Shown here: positions 1 to 8,876 of the stretch, piece by piece
Numbering within the stretch: position 1 is the stretch's first letter
Layout of the letters: each line of letters begins with the position of its first letter
DNA from: MFD01275-c22 sp963705885
Lineage (GTDB): Bacteria > Actinomycetota > Actinomycetes > JACCUZ01
Assembly (NCBI GenBank): GCA_963705885.1
Contig: OY970120.1
Coordinates: 3,410,001-3,474,000 of the forward strand
Reading direction: 5' to 3'
Length of the DNA stretch: 64,000 bases
Position numbers and translations under genes: made by a program
Notes under the pieces: model-generated
The model's database searches: none
What the model saw: only the letters and a program-made list of their open reading frames with translations
What the model was told of the DNA's origin: nothing

Positions 1-852
1 GGCCTGGTCCCGCAGGGCCTGCGACACGAGCGACGGCTCGGGACCGCCGTAGCCGCGCTCCCCCATGCCTTCGACCGCCACGTCCGGCTCGTCGGGCACC
101 GGTGGCCAGACCCGCAGCAGCATCGGCAGCGCGAACACCCCCGGACCCTCGGCCCGGACGCCGATGATCGGGTCGACGTCGGCGCCCAGGTCGGCCACCA
201 CGGCTCCGTCGTCGGCGGTGATCGGCTCCCACCGTCGCCGGGGAGCGCCCGTGCCGGGGTCGAACTCGACGCGGCGCGAGATCTCGATGCGTACGGGCTG
301 CTCCGGCCGGGTCAGCACCACGGCGCGCACGCGCCCGTCGTCGCCGCGCGCGGCCCACGCGAGCACCTGCTGCGGGTCGACGAGAGCCGTGGCCTCGACC
401 ACGTCGGCGCCCGCCAGCGGGACCCCGGCGGGGGCGTGCAGCGAGTGCACCGACGTGGCCACCACCCCGCGGTTGACGTCGCTGCCGGCGAGCACGAGAC
501 GCGAACCGTCGGAGAGGGTCCCGGCGAAGTAGACCCGCGAGATCCGCGGCCGCTCCTCGCGCATCCGGCGCAGCGCGGAGGACAGGAAGTCCTCGTCGCG
601 CACCAGGTCCCCGCGCGCGTCCCAGGACACCCCGGCCAGCGAGCCGGGCGCCCGGTCCCGGGAGGTGCCGCCCGGGTCGCTCGGCGGGTCGGCCCGGTCG
701 GCAAGGAGGGACACGTCGGGACGGACCACGGCCAGCGCCACTCCCGTCAGGACGACGACCGCCAGCCAGCCCGGCCACCGCCGGACCGGACGGTCGTCGG
801 CGGAGCCGCCGACCAGCTCGTCGCGCCCCGCGCGGGGGTTGGACTCCACCAC
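1..852 (-). CDS. Membrane-anchored protein of unknown function (C-terminus beyond the window)
   Basis: An open frame runs without a stop from a GTG at 852 to the left edge, giving about 284 visible residues; the end lies outside. The N-terminus is charged, then one hydrophobic segment (about residues 27-43, beginning WPGWLAVVV) suggests a signal anchor, so the rest probably lies outside the membrane. I recognise no domain. The middle contains repeated short hydrophobic/charged alternations that look like beta structure. It begins 19 bases after the stop of the 2-hydroxyacid dehydrogenase on the same strand, so co-transcription is likely. GTG at 849 is an equally possible start; no strong ribosome binding site is seen. 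Confidence 0.6.
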   Translation of the reverse strand, partial: MVESNPRAGRDELVGGSADDRPVRRWPGWLAVVVLTGVALAVVRPDVSLLADRADPPSDPGGTSRDRAPGSLAGVSWDARGDLVRDEDFLSSALRRMREERPRISRVYFAGTLSDGSRLVLAGSDVNRGVVATSVHSLHAPAGVPLAGADVVEATALVDPQQVLAWAARGDDGRVRAVVLTRPEQPVRIEISRRVEFDPGTGAPRRRWEPITADDGAVVADLGADVDPIIGVRAEGPGVFALPMLLRVWPPVPDEPDVAVEGMGERGYGGPEPSLVSQALRDQA

Positions 853-871
853 CGGAGTGTAGGTCGGCGGC

Positions 872-1795
872 TCAGGGGTCGTCGGTGACGACGTTGAGCA
901 GCGGCTCGCCCGCGGCGTAGCGGCGCAGCTGCTCCGCGACCAGCCGTTCCGCGCGCGGCAGGAAGGCCGTCGAGTTGCCCCCGACGTGCGGGCTCACCAG
1001 CACGTTCGGGCACGACCACAGCGGGTGGTCCGGCGGCAGCGGCTCGGGGTCGGTGACGTCCAGGGCCGCCCGCAACCGGCCCGGCACGACCTCTGCGAGG
1101 AGCGCGTCGGTGTCGACGACCGGGCCGCGCGCGACGTTGACCAGCAGTGCGCCGTCGCGCATCCGCGCCAGGAAGCCGGCGTCGACCAGGCCGCGCGTCG
1201 CGTCGGTCATCGGCACCAGGACCACGACCACGTCGGCGTCGGGCAGGAGGTCGGGCAGGGCCCCGACCGGCTCGACGCCGTCGCGGGCGTGCCGAGCCAC
1301 GCGGCGTACGACGCACTCGAACCCGGCCAGCCGCTGCTCCAGCGCCCGCCCGATCGAGCCGTAGCCGACGATGAGCACGGTCCGGTCGGCCAGGGAGTCG
1401 CGCCGCCGGCCGTCCCACTCGCCCCGCCCGGCGGACCGGACGAAGTCGGGGATGCCGCGCAGCGACGCGAGGACCAGGGCGACGGCGAGCTCGGCGGTCG
1501 AGGCGTCGTGCACGCCGCGTGCGTTGCACAGCGTCACGCCCGGGGGCACCAGGGGGCGCACGTCGTCGACGCCGGCCGTCAGCGTCTGCGCGACCTTCAG
1601 CGACGTCATCGAGGCCATCAGCCGGGCCGGGGCGACCCCCGCCATGTAGGGCAGGACGTAGACCTCGACCTCGTCGATGCCCGCCGGCGGGTCGGCCGAG
1701 CCGTCGTAGCAGTCGACCGTCAGGCGGGGCGGGAGGTCCCGGCCGGGGGGCCAGTCCTCGTACGGCAGCCAGACCCGGCCGGCGGCCGCCGTCAC
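872..1795 (-). CDS. D-isomer-specific 2-hydroxyacid dehydrogenase
   Basis: The 307-residue product fits the NAD(P)-dependent D-2-hydroxyacid dehydrogenase family, which interconverts 2-oxo and 2-hydroxy acids in the cytosol. The Rossmann motif VGYGSIG is visible in the middle. The catalytic Arg is in VNVARGPVVD, the Glu in DPEPLPPDHPLW, and the His in SPHVGG near the C-terminus. The GTG start at 1795 overlaps the patatin stop by four bases (GTGA), which fixes the start and implies translational coupling. The substrate cannot be told from sequence; glyoxylate/hydroxypyruvate or phosphoglycerate-like acids are typical of this group. Confidence 0.88.
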   Translation of the reverse strand: MTAAAGRVWLPYEDWPPGRDLPPRLTVDCYDGSADPPAGIDEVEVYVLPYMAGVAPARLMASMTSLKVAQTLTAGVDDVRPLVPPGVTLCNARGVHDASTAELAVALVLASLRGIPDFVRSAGRGEWDGRRRDSLADRTVLIVGYGSIGRALEQRLAGFECVVRRVARHARDGVEPVGALPDLLPDADVVVVLVPMTDATRGLVDAGFLARMRDGALLVNVARGPVVDTDALLAEVVPGRLRAALDVTDPEPLPPDHPLWSCPNVLVSPHVGGNSTAFLPRAERLVAEQLRRYAAGEPLLNVVTDDP

Positions 1796-2811
1796 CCCGC
1801 GCCCTCGAAGGCCCGACAGCGGTCCAGGTAGCCGGCCCAGTCCCACCGGGCGAGAAAGCCGCCCGCCGCCTCGTGGCCGGCGAGCAGGAGCTGCTCCTGC
1901 TGCTCGTCGCTGATGCCGAAGTCGACCGGCGAGATGCCCGAGGTGTCGACGAACACGCTGCGGGCCTGCACGCACGGGTCGTCGATGTGCGTCGCGTCGC
2001 AGGCCTCCAGCATCGTCTCGACGAGCGAGAGGGCCAGCGACACCGTGCCGCGGACCTCGGTGGTCTGCACCCGGCCCTCCTGACGCATCGACAGCCGGAC
2101 GCCGAACGTCGGCCAGCGCGGCGGCCGGCCGTCGGTGCGGTCGAACAGGGCGATGGGGAAGTTGGACAGCACTCCCCCGTCGACCAGCGTCGACACGAGC
2201 GCCCCGCCGCCCTCGCGCGGACCGCGCAGGGTCACCGGCTCGAAGAAGAACGGGATGGAGCTCGACGCGCGCACCGCGTCGGCGACCTCCTGCTCGTCGG
2301 GGTCGAGCCCGTAGAGCCCGTAGTCCCAGGGCAGGCGCACGAGCCGCTTGCGCGACACGTCGCTCGCGGTCACCAGCAGCGCGTACCGGCGCTCCGGCGG
2401 CAGGGAGCTCGCCGCGTCGTCGTCGTGCAGGTCGCCGAACGTGCGCACGCCGAGGTCGCCCAGCGCGCCGCGCAACCAGGAGTGCAGGTAGTCGCCCTCG
2501 AACACCCCGCCGTCGAAGGCCAGCGAGAACCCGTCGACCACCCGCGCGAACGGGCCGGCGAGGCGGCCGACCGCCCCCCGGTCCCGGAGCCGCCGGTAGT
2601 CCAGGGTCCGGGCGACGTCCTCGAGCCGTTCCAGCGGCTCCCCGGCACGCTGCAGGGCGACCAGGAACGCGCCCACGACCGCGCCCGCCGAGGTGCCGGC
2701 GACCCGCGGGAACGTGTAGCCCGCGCGGGACAGCGTGGACACCGCCCCGACGAGTCCGATGCCCTTGACGCCACCTCCCTCGAGCACGAGATCGGCACGG
2801 CGGGGGTCCAT
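1792..2811 (-). CDS. Patatin-like phospholipase family protein
   Basis: This 339-residue protein has all patatin hallmarks: a glycine-rich oxyanion loop EGGGVKGIG (residues 11-19), the nucleophile elbow GTSAG with Ser41, and the catalytic Asp in DGGVLSNFP about two thirds along. Patatins are Ser-Asp dyad acyl hydrolases acting on phospholipids or other lipid esters. There is no signal peptide, so it probably acts in the cytosol or at the inner membrane face. It is the first gene of a minus-strand unit with the dehydrogenase and the partial membrane protein. It is divergent from the lipoprotein dehydrogenase at 2887, leaving about 75 bases for both promoters. Confidence 0.9.
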   Translation of the reverse strand: MDPRRADLVLEGGGVKGIGLVGAVSTLSRAGYTFPRVAGTSAGAVVGAFLVALQRAGEPLERLEDVARTLDYRRLRDRGAVGRLAGPFARVVDGFSLAFDGGVFEGDYLHSWLRGALGDLGVRTFGDLHDDDAASSLPPERRYALLVTASDVSRKRLVRLPWDYGLYGLDPDEQEVADAVRASSSIPFFFEPVTLRGPREGGGALVSTLVDGGVLSNFPIALFDRTDGRPPRWPTFGVRLSMRQEGRVQTTEVRGTVSLALSLVETMLEACDATHIDDPCVQARSVFVDTSGISPVDFGISDEQQEQLLLAGHEAAGGFLARWDWAGYLDRCRAFEGAG

Positions 2812-2886
2812 GGACCGACCCTAACGATCGCGTCACCGACGGACCGGGGGGTGGCATCCGGGCCTCCGGCAGGCGAGGCTCGGCGG

Positions 2887-4026
2887 ATGCCCTCCCGCCC
2901 GCGCACCCTCGCCGGTGCCGCCCTGCTCGCCCTGGCGCTGGCTGCCTGCTCCGGCGACGAGCCGTCGCCGGCCGGTGCGCCGGCACCGTCGAGCCCCGGC
3001 TCGCAGTCGGCCACCGATGGGCCGTCGACGTCGGCACCGTCGGCCGGTGACGACGCGGTGCCGACGGCCCGCGTGGCTGGGGTCGTGGCCCGTGGGCTGG
3101 AGGCGCCGTGGGGGCTCGCCTTCCTCCCGGACGGGTCGGCGCTGGTGAGCGAGCGCGACTCGGAGCGGGTCCGGCTCGTCTCGCCCGACGGCGACGTGCG
3201 CACCGTCGGGCGCGTGCGCGGCGTCGACGGGGTCGGCGAGGGCGGGCTGCTCGGCCTCGCGCTCTCGCCGACGTACGAGCAGGACAGCACGGTGTTCGCC
3301 TACTTCACGGCCGGCTCGCAGAACGTCGTCGCCCGCATGACGTACGACGGGCAGGGGCTCTCGGGGCAGCGGACGGTGCTCGACGGCATCCCGGCGGGGC
3401 CGATCCACAACGGCGGGCGCATCGCGTTCGGCCCCGACGGCTTCCTGTACGTCGGCACGGGTGAGTCCGGTGACACCGGGCTGTCGCAGGACCCGGGGTC
3501 GCTGGGCGGCAAGATCCTGCGGGTCACGGCCGACGGGCAGCCGGCGCCCGGCAACCCGTTCGACGGCTCCCCCGTCTACAGCCTCGGCCACCGCAACGTG
3601 CAGGGGCTGGCGTGGGACTCCCGCGGGCAGCTGTGGGCGGCGGAGTTCGGCCAGAACACCTGGGACGAGCTCAACCGCATCGAGGCGGGCGCGAACTACG
3701 GGTGGCCCGAGGTCGAGGGCCGGGCACGGGACGACCGGTTCGTCGACCCCGTGCGCCAGTGGCGCCCGGCCGTCGCGTCACCGAGCGGCATCGCGGTGGC
3801 CGAGGACTCGGTGTTCATGGCCGGGCTGCGTGGCGAGCGGCTCTGGCGGGTGCCGGTCCCGGACGGCCGCGCCGGGACTCCGCGGGCACTGGCGCGGGAC
3901 CTCGGCCGCCTCCGCACCGTGGTCGCCGCGCCCGACGGCTCGCTCTGGCTCACCACGAGCAACCGCGACGGCCGCGGCTCGCCCCGCGCCGGCGACGACA
4001 AGATCGTGCGGGTCACCATCGGCTGA
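2887..4026 (+). CDS. PQQ-dependent sugar dehydrogenase (glucose/sorbosone dehydrogenase fold), lipoprotein
   Basis: The 379-residue product begins with a lipoprotein signal ending LALAAC (Cys21 would be lipidated), followed by a Ser/Pro/Ala-rich linker to about residue 60. The rest is a six-bladed beta-propeller of the GSDH family, with motifs GLAFLPDG, GLLGLALSP, FGPDGFLYVGTGESGD and GHRNVQGLAWD. Soluble family members oxidise sugars using PQQ, but several homologues of this type have no proven substrate and may not bind PQQ. The protein should sit on the outer face of the membrane. ATG at 2887 was chosen because it gives an intact signal peptide. Nothing nearby makes PQQ. Confidence 0.85.
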   Translation: MPSRPRTLAGAALLALALAACSGDEPSPAGAPAPSSPGSQSATDGPSTSAPSAGDDAVPTARVAGVVARGLEAPWGLAFLPDGSALVSERDSERVRLVSPDGDVRTVGRVRGVDGVGEGGLLGLALSPTYEQDSTVFAYFTAGSQNVVARMTYDGQGLSGQRTVLDGIPAGPIHNGGRIAFGPDGFLYVGTGESGDTGLSQDPGSLGGKILRVTADGQPAPGNPFDGSPVYSLGHRNVQGLAWDSRGQLWAAEFGQNTWDELNRIEAGANYGWPEVEGRARDDRFVDPVRQWRPAVASPSGIAVAEDSVFMAGLRGERLWRVPVPDGRAGTPRALARDLGRLRTVVAAPDGSLWLTTSNRDGRGSPRAGDDKIVRVTIG

Positions 4027-4058
4027 CCCGCGCGTCGCGTCGTGCTAGACACGCGAGC

Positions 4059-5282
4059 ATGACCCGTCGGCGCCTGCCCCACTGGTCCGAGCTGCGGCCC
4101 CTCCTCCAGCCGCCCGCGTTCTCCGTCGACCCGACGACGCGGCGCCTCGCGCGAGCGGCGTCGGTCCCGGACCTGCGGCTGATGGCGCGGAAGCGTGCAC
4201 CGCGGGCGGTCTTCGACTACACCGACGGCGCGGCCGACGCCGAGGTCAGCCTGCGCCGGTCCCGCGCGGCGTACCGCCGGGTGGAGTTCCGACCGCGCGT
4301 CCTGCAGGACGTCTCGACCGTGGACACCACCACCACGATCCTGGGCCGACCCGCGGCCCAGCCCTTCGCGTTCGGCCCGACCGGCTTCACGCGGCTCATG
4401 CACACCGACGGCGAGCCGGCGGTGGCCCGGGCCGCGGGACGTGCGGGCATCCCCTACGCCCTGTCCACGCTGGGGACGACGTCCGTCGAGGCGCTCGCCG
4501 CCGCCGCGCCGGCGACCCGGCTGTGGTTCCAGCTCTACCTGTGGCGCGACCGGGTCGCGAGCAGGGACCTCGTGGTGCGGGCGCAGGATGCGGGCTACGA
4601 GGCGCTCATGCTCACCGTCGACACGCCGGTGGCGGGGCGGCGGCTCCGGGACGTGCGCAACGGGCTGACTCTGCCCCCGACGCTGTCGGCGCGCACCGTC
4701 GTCGAGGGCGCGCTGCACCCCCGGTGGTGGTTCGACCTGCTGTCCACCGAGCCCCTGGAGTTCGCGTCGCTGAGGCGGTCCGAGGGCACGATGGCCGACG
4801 TCCTGGCCGGCGTGTTCGAGCCGACGCTCGACGTGCGCGACCTCGCGTGGCTGCGCGAGACCTGGTCCGGCCCGCTCCTCGTCAAGGGGGTGATGACCGC
4901 CGAGGACGCCGTCGCCGTCGTCGACGCCGGGGCGGACGCGGTCGTCGTCTCCAACCACGGGGGGCGCCAGCTCGACCGCGCGCCGACGCCGCTGGAGCAG
5001 CTGCCCAGCGTGCTCGACGCCGTCGGCGACCGGGCGGAGGTCTACGTCGACGGGGGCGTGCTCTCCGGCGCCGACGCCGTCGCGGCCGTCGCGCTCGGCG
5101 CGCGGGCGGCGCTCGTCGGCCGGGCCTACCTCTACGGTCTCATGGCCGCCGGAGAGCGCGGCGTCGACCGGGCCGTCGAGATCCTCGTCCAGGAGGTCGC
5201 GGTCACCATGGCCCTGCTCGGCGTGAGCCGGGTCGCGGACCTGCGTCCCGAGCACGTCCACCTGCGGCGGGTGGCCGGCTAG
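4059..5282 (+). CDS. FMN-dependent alpha-hydroxy-acid oxidising protein (L-lactate dehydrogenase type)
   Basis: The 407-residue protein matches the FMN-dependent alpha-hydroxy acid oxidase family (LldD, glycolate oxidase, mycofactocin-linked MftD). Visible are the N-terminal VFDYTDGAADAE motif, FMN contacts in LLVKGVMTAEDA, and the active-site His300 in VSNHGGRQLD, where the His is the base and the Arg binds the substrate carboxylate. It would oxidise an L-2-hydroxy acid to a 2-oxo acid, passing electrons to oxygen or a membrane acceptor. It begins 32 bases after the sugar dehydrogenase and ends one base before the convergent gatB stop. The exact substrate is unknown; an MftD-type role is possible, but no mycofactocin genes are in view. 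Confidence 0.87.
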   Translation: MTRRRLPHWSELRPLLQPPAFSVDPTTRRLARAASVPDLRLMARKRAPRAVFDYTDGAADAEVSLRRSRAAYRRVEFRPRVLQDVSTVDTTTTILGRPAAQPFAFGPTGFTRLMHTDGEPAVARAAGRAGIPYALSTLGTTSVEALAAAAPATRLWFQLYLWRDRVASRDLVVRAQDAGYEALMLTVDTPVAGRRLRDVRNGLTLPPTLSARTVVEGALHPRWWFDLLSTEPLEFASLRRSEGTMADVLAGVFEPTLDVRDLAWLRETWSGPLLVKGVMTAEDAVAVVDAGADAVVVSNHGGRQLDRAPTPLEQLPSVLDAVGDRAEVYVDGGVLSGADAVAAVALGARAALVGRAYLYGLMAAGERGVDRAVEILVQEVAVTMALLGVSRVADLRPEHVHLRRVAG

Positions 5283-5283
5283 G

Positions 5284-6795
5284 TCAGCCGCAGCGCTCGA
5301 GGACGATCTCGCGGACCCGGCCGGCGTCGGCCTGCCCCCGGGTCGCCTTCATCACCGCGCCGACGATCGCGCCGGCGGCGGCCACCTTGCCGCCGCGGAT
5401 CTTCTCGGCCACGTCGGGGTGGGCGGCGAGCGCCTCGTCGACGGCCGCCACGAGCGCGCCGTCGTCGCTGACCACGCCCAGCCCGCGCTTGTCGACCACC
5501 TCGTCCGGCGAGCCCTCGCCGGCCAGCACGCCCTCGATCACCTGCCGGGCCAGCTTGTCGTTCAGCGTGCCGGAGTCGACCAGCTCGACGACGCGGGCCA
5601 CCTGCTCGGGCGTCATCGGCAGGGACGCGACGTCGGTGTCCCGCTCGTTCGCGTGGCGGGCCAGCTCGCCCAGCCACCACTTCCGGGCCGCCTCGTGCGG
5701 CGCCCCGGCCGCCACCGTCGCCTCGACCAGGTCGACCGCCCCGGCGTTGACCAGCGACTGCATCTCGAAGTCGGAGAGCCCCCACTGCTGCTGGAGGTGC
5801 CGGTGCCGCACGGCGGGCGGCTCGGGCAGCGACGCGCGCAGCTCCTCGACCCACGCCGGGTCGGGCGCGACCGGCACGAGGTCGGGCTCGGGGAAGTAGC
5901 GGTAGTCCTCGGCCTGCTCCTTGGACCGGCCGGGGGTCGTGACCCCGGTGTCCTCGTGCCAGTGCCGGGTCTCCTGCACGACCCGCAGACCGGCGTCGAG
6001 CCGCGCCCCCTGACGGCAGATCTCGTGGCGGACCGCGCGCTCGACCGAGCGCAGCGAGTTGACGTTCTTGGTCTCGGAGCGGGTGCCGAGCGGGTCGCCC
6101 GGTGACCGGCGCAACGAGACGTTGGCGTCGCAGCGCAGCGATCCCTGCTCCATGCGTACGTCGGAGACGCCCAGAGTGCGCATCAGCTCACGCAGCTCGG
6201 TGACGTAGGCGCGCGCGACCTCCGGGGCCAGCGCACCGGTGCCCTCGACGGGCTTGGTGACGATCTCGATGAGCGGGATGCCGGCGCGGTTGTAGTCCAC
6301 CAGCGAGTAGTCGGCCCCGTGGATGCGACCGGTCGCGCCGCCGACGTGCAGCGACTTGCCGGTGTCCTCCTCCATGTGCACCCGCTCGATCTCGACGCGC
6401 ACGGTGCGGGTGCCCTCCGGCGTCGCCACCTCGACGTCGAGGTGGCCGTCGGTGCAGATCGGCTCGTCGTACTGCGAGGTCTGGAAGTTCTTCGGCATGT
6501 CCGGGTAGAAGTAGTTCTTGCGCGCGAAGCGGCACCAGGGCGCGATGTCGCAGCCGAGGGCCAGCCCGACCCGGATCGTCGACTCGACGGCCACCCGGTT
6601 GAGCACGGGCAGCGCGCCCGGCAGGCCGAGGCAGGTCGGGCAGACCTGGCTGTTGGGGGCGGCGCCGAACGTCGTGGCGCAGCCGCAGAACATCTTCGAC
6701 ACCGTGCCGAGCTCGACGTGCACCTCGAGACCCAGCACCGGGTCGAACTGCCCGACGGCCTGGTCGTAGGCCATCAGGTCCGAGACAACCGTCAT
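5284..6795 (-). CDS. gatB: Asp-tRNA(Asn)/Glu-tRNA(Gln) amidotransferase subunit B
   Basis: GatB is the kinase/tRNA-binding subunit of GatCAB, which phosphorylates and amidates Glu-tRNA(Gln) or Asp-tRNA(Asn). The 503 residues are full length. The metal-binding cysteines C37, C39, C52 and C55 sit in the pattern CGC and CPTC, and the family blocks LGLEVHVEL and SLVDYNRAGIPL are present. The C-terminal YqeY-like tail (from about residue 355) is complete. The ATG at 6795 overlaps the stop of the 64-residue membrane protein by four bases, so it is coupled to the gatC-gatA unit. A second in-frame Met at residue 8 is possible but less likely given the overlap. Confidence 0.96.
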   Translation of the reverse strand: MTVVSDLMAYDQAVGQFDPVLGLEVHVELGTVSKMFCGCATTFGAAPNSQVCPTCLGLPGALPVLNRVAVESTIRVGLALGCDIAPWCRFARKNYFYPDMPKNFQTSQYDEPICTDGHLDVEVATPEGTRTVRVEIERVHMEEDTGKSLHVGGATGRIHGADYSLVDYNRAGIPLIEIVTKPVEGTGALAPEVARAYVTELRELMRTLGVSDVRMEQGSLRCDANVSLRRSPGDPLGTRSETKNVNSLRSVERAVRHEICRQGARLDAGLRVVQETRHWHEDTGVTTPGRSKEQAEDYRYFPEPDLVPVAPDPAWVEELRASLPEPPAVRHRHLQQQWGLSDFEMQSLVNAGAVDLVEATVAAGAPHEAARKWWLGELARHANERDTDVASLPMTPEQVARVVELVDSGTLNDKLARQVIEGVLAGEGSPDEVVDKRGLGVVSDDGALVAAVDEALAAHPDVAEKIRGGKVAAAGAIVGAVMKATRGQADAGRVREIVLERCG

Positions 6796-6986
6796 GCCTC
6801 GTCCTCGCCGCGGCGCAGGCGCCGCACGATGATGATGGTGCCCGTCACCAGCACGACCGCGTTGAGCAGCGCGTCCACGAGCTCCAGCCGGTCGCCGTCC
6901 TCGCGGGCCTGGCGCAGGCGGGACAGGGCGGTGCGGCCCGCCATGACGGTGCTGACGAACGTGATCACGGACTTGATGCTCTTCAT
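6792..6986 (-). CDS. 64-residue single-span membrane protein between gatA and gatB
   Basis: This small ORF starts MKSIKSVITF and ends RRLRRGEDEA. It has a moderately hydrophobic N-terminal helix, a charged middle (RLRQAREDGDRLE) and a clear transmembrane segment at about residues 38-54, followed by an Arg-rich stop-transfer tail. Its ATG overlaps the gatA stop (ATGA) and its stop overlaps the gatB ATG (ATGA), so it is translationally threaded between two subunits of one enzyme. That arrangement strongly supports real translation. I recognise no family. It may be unrelated to amidation and simply share the transcript, or it may tether something at the membrane. Confidence 0.75.
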   Translation of the reverse strand: MKSIKSVITFVSTVMAGRTALSRLRQAREDGDRLELVDALLNAVVLVTGTIIIVRRLRRGEDEA

Positions 6987-8512
6987 CGCGCGGCCTCCAC
7001 GGCGGTCGAGGGAAGGTCGGGTGCCTCGTCGATCAGCAGGTGCCCCCAGCGGTCGGCGAGGGCCGCCTCCAGCGCGCCGCCGACGCGGTAGAGCCGGTCG
7101 TCGGCCAGCGGCGGCGCGATGACCTGCAGTCCCACCGGCAGCCCGTCCTCGGGCGCCAGGCCGACCGGCAGCGACATCGACGCGTTGCCCGCGAGGTTTG
7201 ACGGGATCGTGCACAGGTCGGCGAGGTACATCGCCAGCGGGTCGTCGACCCGCTCACCGAGCCGGAACGCCGTGGTGGGCGTCGTCGGCGAGACGAGCAC
7301 GTCGGCCCGCTCGAACGCCGACTCGAAGTCGCGCGCGATCAGCGTGCGGACCTTCTGCGCCTGCCCGTAGTAGGCGTCGTAGTAGCCGCTGGACAGCGCG
7401 TACGTCCCGAGCATGATGCGTCGCTTCGCCTCGTTGCCGAAGCCCGCGTCGCGGCTGACCGACATGACGTCCTCGGCGCTCGCGGTGCCGTCGTCGCCGA
7501 CGCGCAGGCCGTAGCGCATCGCGTCGAAGCGGGCGAGGTTCGACGAGCACTCGCTCGGCAGGATCAGGTAGTAGGCGGGCAGGGCGTGGTCGAAGGCCGG
7601 GCAGTCGACCTCGACCACGGTCGCGCCGAGCTCCTCGAGCAGGGCGACCGACTCGCGGAACCGCTGCTCGACGCCGGCCTGGTAGCCGTCGCCGGAGAAC
7701 TGCTTGACGACGCCCACCCGCAGGCCGCGCACGTCCCGGGAGCGGGCGGCCGCCACGACGCCCGGCACCGGTGCGTCGACCGAGGTCGAGTCGAGCGGGT
7801 CGTGCCCGCCGAGCACCTCATGAAGGAGCGCGGCGTCGAGGACGGTGCGGGCGCAGGGCCCGGCCTGGTCCAGCGAGGACGCCAGGGCCACCAGGCCGTA
7901 GCGGGAGACCCCGCCGTAGGTCGGCTTCACCCCGACGGTGCCCGTCACCGCCGCCGGCTGGCGGATCGACCCACCGGTGTCGGTGCCGACGGCGAGGGGT
8001 GCCTCGAACGCCGCGACCGCGGCGGCCGAGCCACCTCCCGACCCGCCGGGGATGCGCTCGAGGTCCCAGGGGTTGTGGGTCGGCCCGAACGCCGAGTGCT
8101 CGGTCGAGGAGCCCATCGCGAACTCGTCCATGTTCGTCTTGCCGAGCACCACCAGACCCGCGTCGCGCACCCGCCGCGTGACGGTCGCGTCGTAGGGCGG
8201 GACCCAGTGCTCGAGGATGCGCGACCCGCAGGTCGTGGGCAGGCCCTCGGTCGCGATGAGGTCCTTGAGCGCGAGCGGGACACCGGCCAGCGGGCCGAGC
8301 TGCTCGCCGGCGGAGCGCCGCGCGTCGAGCCGGCGGGCGGTCTCGCGCGCGCCGTCCTCGTCGACGTGCAGGTAGGCGCGGACGGAGTCGTCGACCGCCC
8401 GGATCCGGTCGAGATGCGCGTCGGTCACGTCGAGCGCGCTGGCCTCGCCGCGCGCGAGCACCTGCGCGGTCTCGGCCGCCGTGAGACGGACCAGGTCGGT
8501 GGCCCCCGTCAC
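6983..8512 (-). CDS. gatA: Asp-tRNA(Asn)/Glu-tRNA(Gln) amidotransferase subunit A
   Basis: GatA is the amidase-signature subunit that hydrolyses glutamine and supplies ammonia to GatB through a tunnel. The 509-residue protein keeps the Ser-cisSer-Lys triad: Lys83 (ALKDLI), Ser158 in the GGSGGGS loop and nucleophile Ser182 (TDTGGSIRQPAA). The spacing is the same as in the Staphylococcus enzyme (79/154/178, from memory). The GTG start at 8512 overlaps the gatC stop (GTGA), and its own stop overlaps the ATG of the small membrane protein. It is the second gene of a gatC-gatA-orf64-gatB unit. Confidence 0.96.
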   Translation of the reverse strand: MTGATDLVRLTAAETAQVLARGEASALDVTDAHLDRIRAVDDSVRAYLHVDEDGARETARRLDARRSAGEQLGPLAGVPLALKDLIATEGLPTTCGSRILEHWVPPYDATVTRRVRDAGLVVLGKTNMDEFAMGSSTEHSAFGPTHNPWDLERIPGGSGGGSAAAVAAFEAPLAVGTDTGGSIRQPAAVTGTVGVKPTYGGVSRYGLVALASSLDQAGPCARTVLDAALLHEVLGGHDPLDSTSVDAPVPGVVAAARSRDVRGLRVGVVKQFSGDGYQAGVEQRFRESVALLEELGATVVEVDCPAFDHALPAYYLILPSECSSNLARFDAMRYGLRVGDDGTASAEDVMSVSRDAGFGNEAKRRIMLGTYALSSGYYDAYYGQAQKVRTLIARDFESAFERADVLVSPTTPTTAFRLGERVDDPLAMYLADLCTIPSNLAGNASMSLPVGLAPEDGLPVGLQVIAPPLADDRLYRVGGALEAALADRWGHLLIDEAPDLPSTAVEAAR

Positions 8513-8817
8513 GCCTCCTCCCCGAGGATCCGCGGCACGCGGAAGCGGCCCTCCTCGGCGGCCGGCGCGCCGGAGAGCGCCTGCTCCTGCGTCAGGCCGG
8601 GGCGCACCTCGTCGGGACGGGTCACGTTGGTCAGCGGCAGAGCGTGCGAGGTGGGCTCGACGTCGGCCGTGTCGAGGTCGCCGATGCGTGAGATCGCGGT
8701 GATGATGACGTCGAGCTGGGGGCCGAAGCGGTCGAGCTCGTCGTCGTCGAGCGCGAGGCGCGCGAGCCGCGCCAGGTGCGCCACCTCGTCACGGGTGATC
8801 GATGCGCCGTCGGTCAC
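8509..8817 (-). CDS. gatC: Asp-tRNA(Asn)/Glu-tRNA(Gln) amidotransferase subunit C
   Basis: GatC is the small belt-like subunit that stabilises GatA against GatB. The product is 102 residues, typical for the family, with the N-terminal helix ITRDEVAHLARLARLAL and the C-terminal RVPRILGEEA tail. The start is the GTG at 8817, preceded by AAGGA about eight bases upstream; longer readings have no binding site. It leads the gat unit and lies about 60 bases downstream of ligA on the same strand. Confidence 0.94.
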   Translation of the reverse strand: MTDGASITRDEVAHLARLARLALDDDELDRFGPQLDVIITAISRIGDLDTADVEPTSHALPLTNVTRPDEVRPGLTQEQALSGAPAAEEGRFRVPRILGEEA

Positions 8818-8876
8818 CTGGGGTCCTTGCTGCAGCGTGGGAGCACCGGCACATCCTAGGGGCGGGCCGCCGGGCG

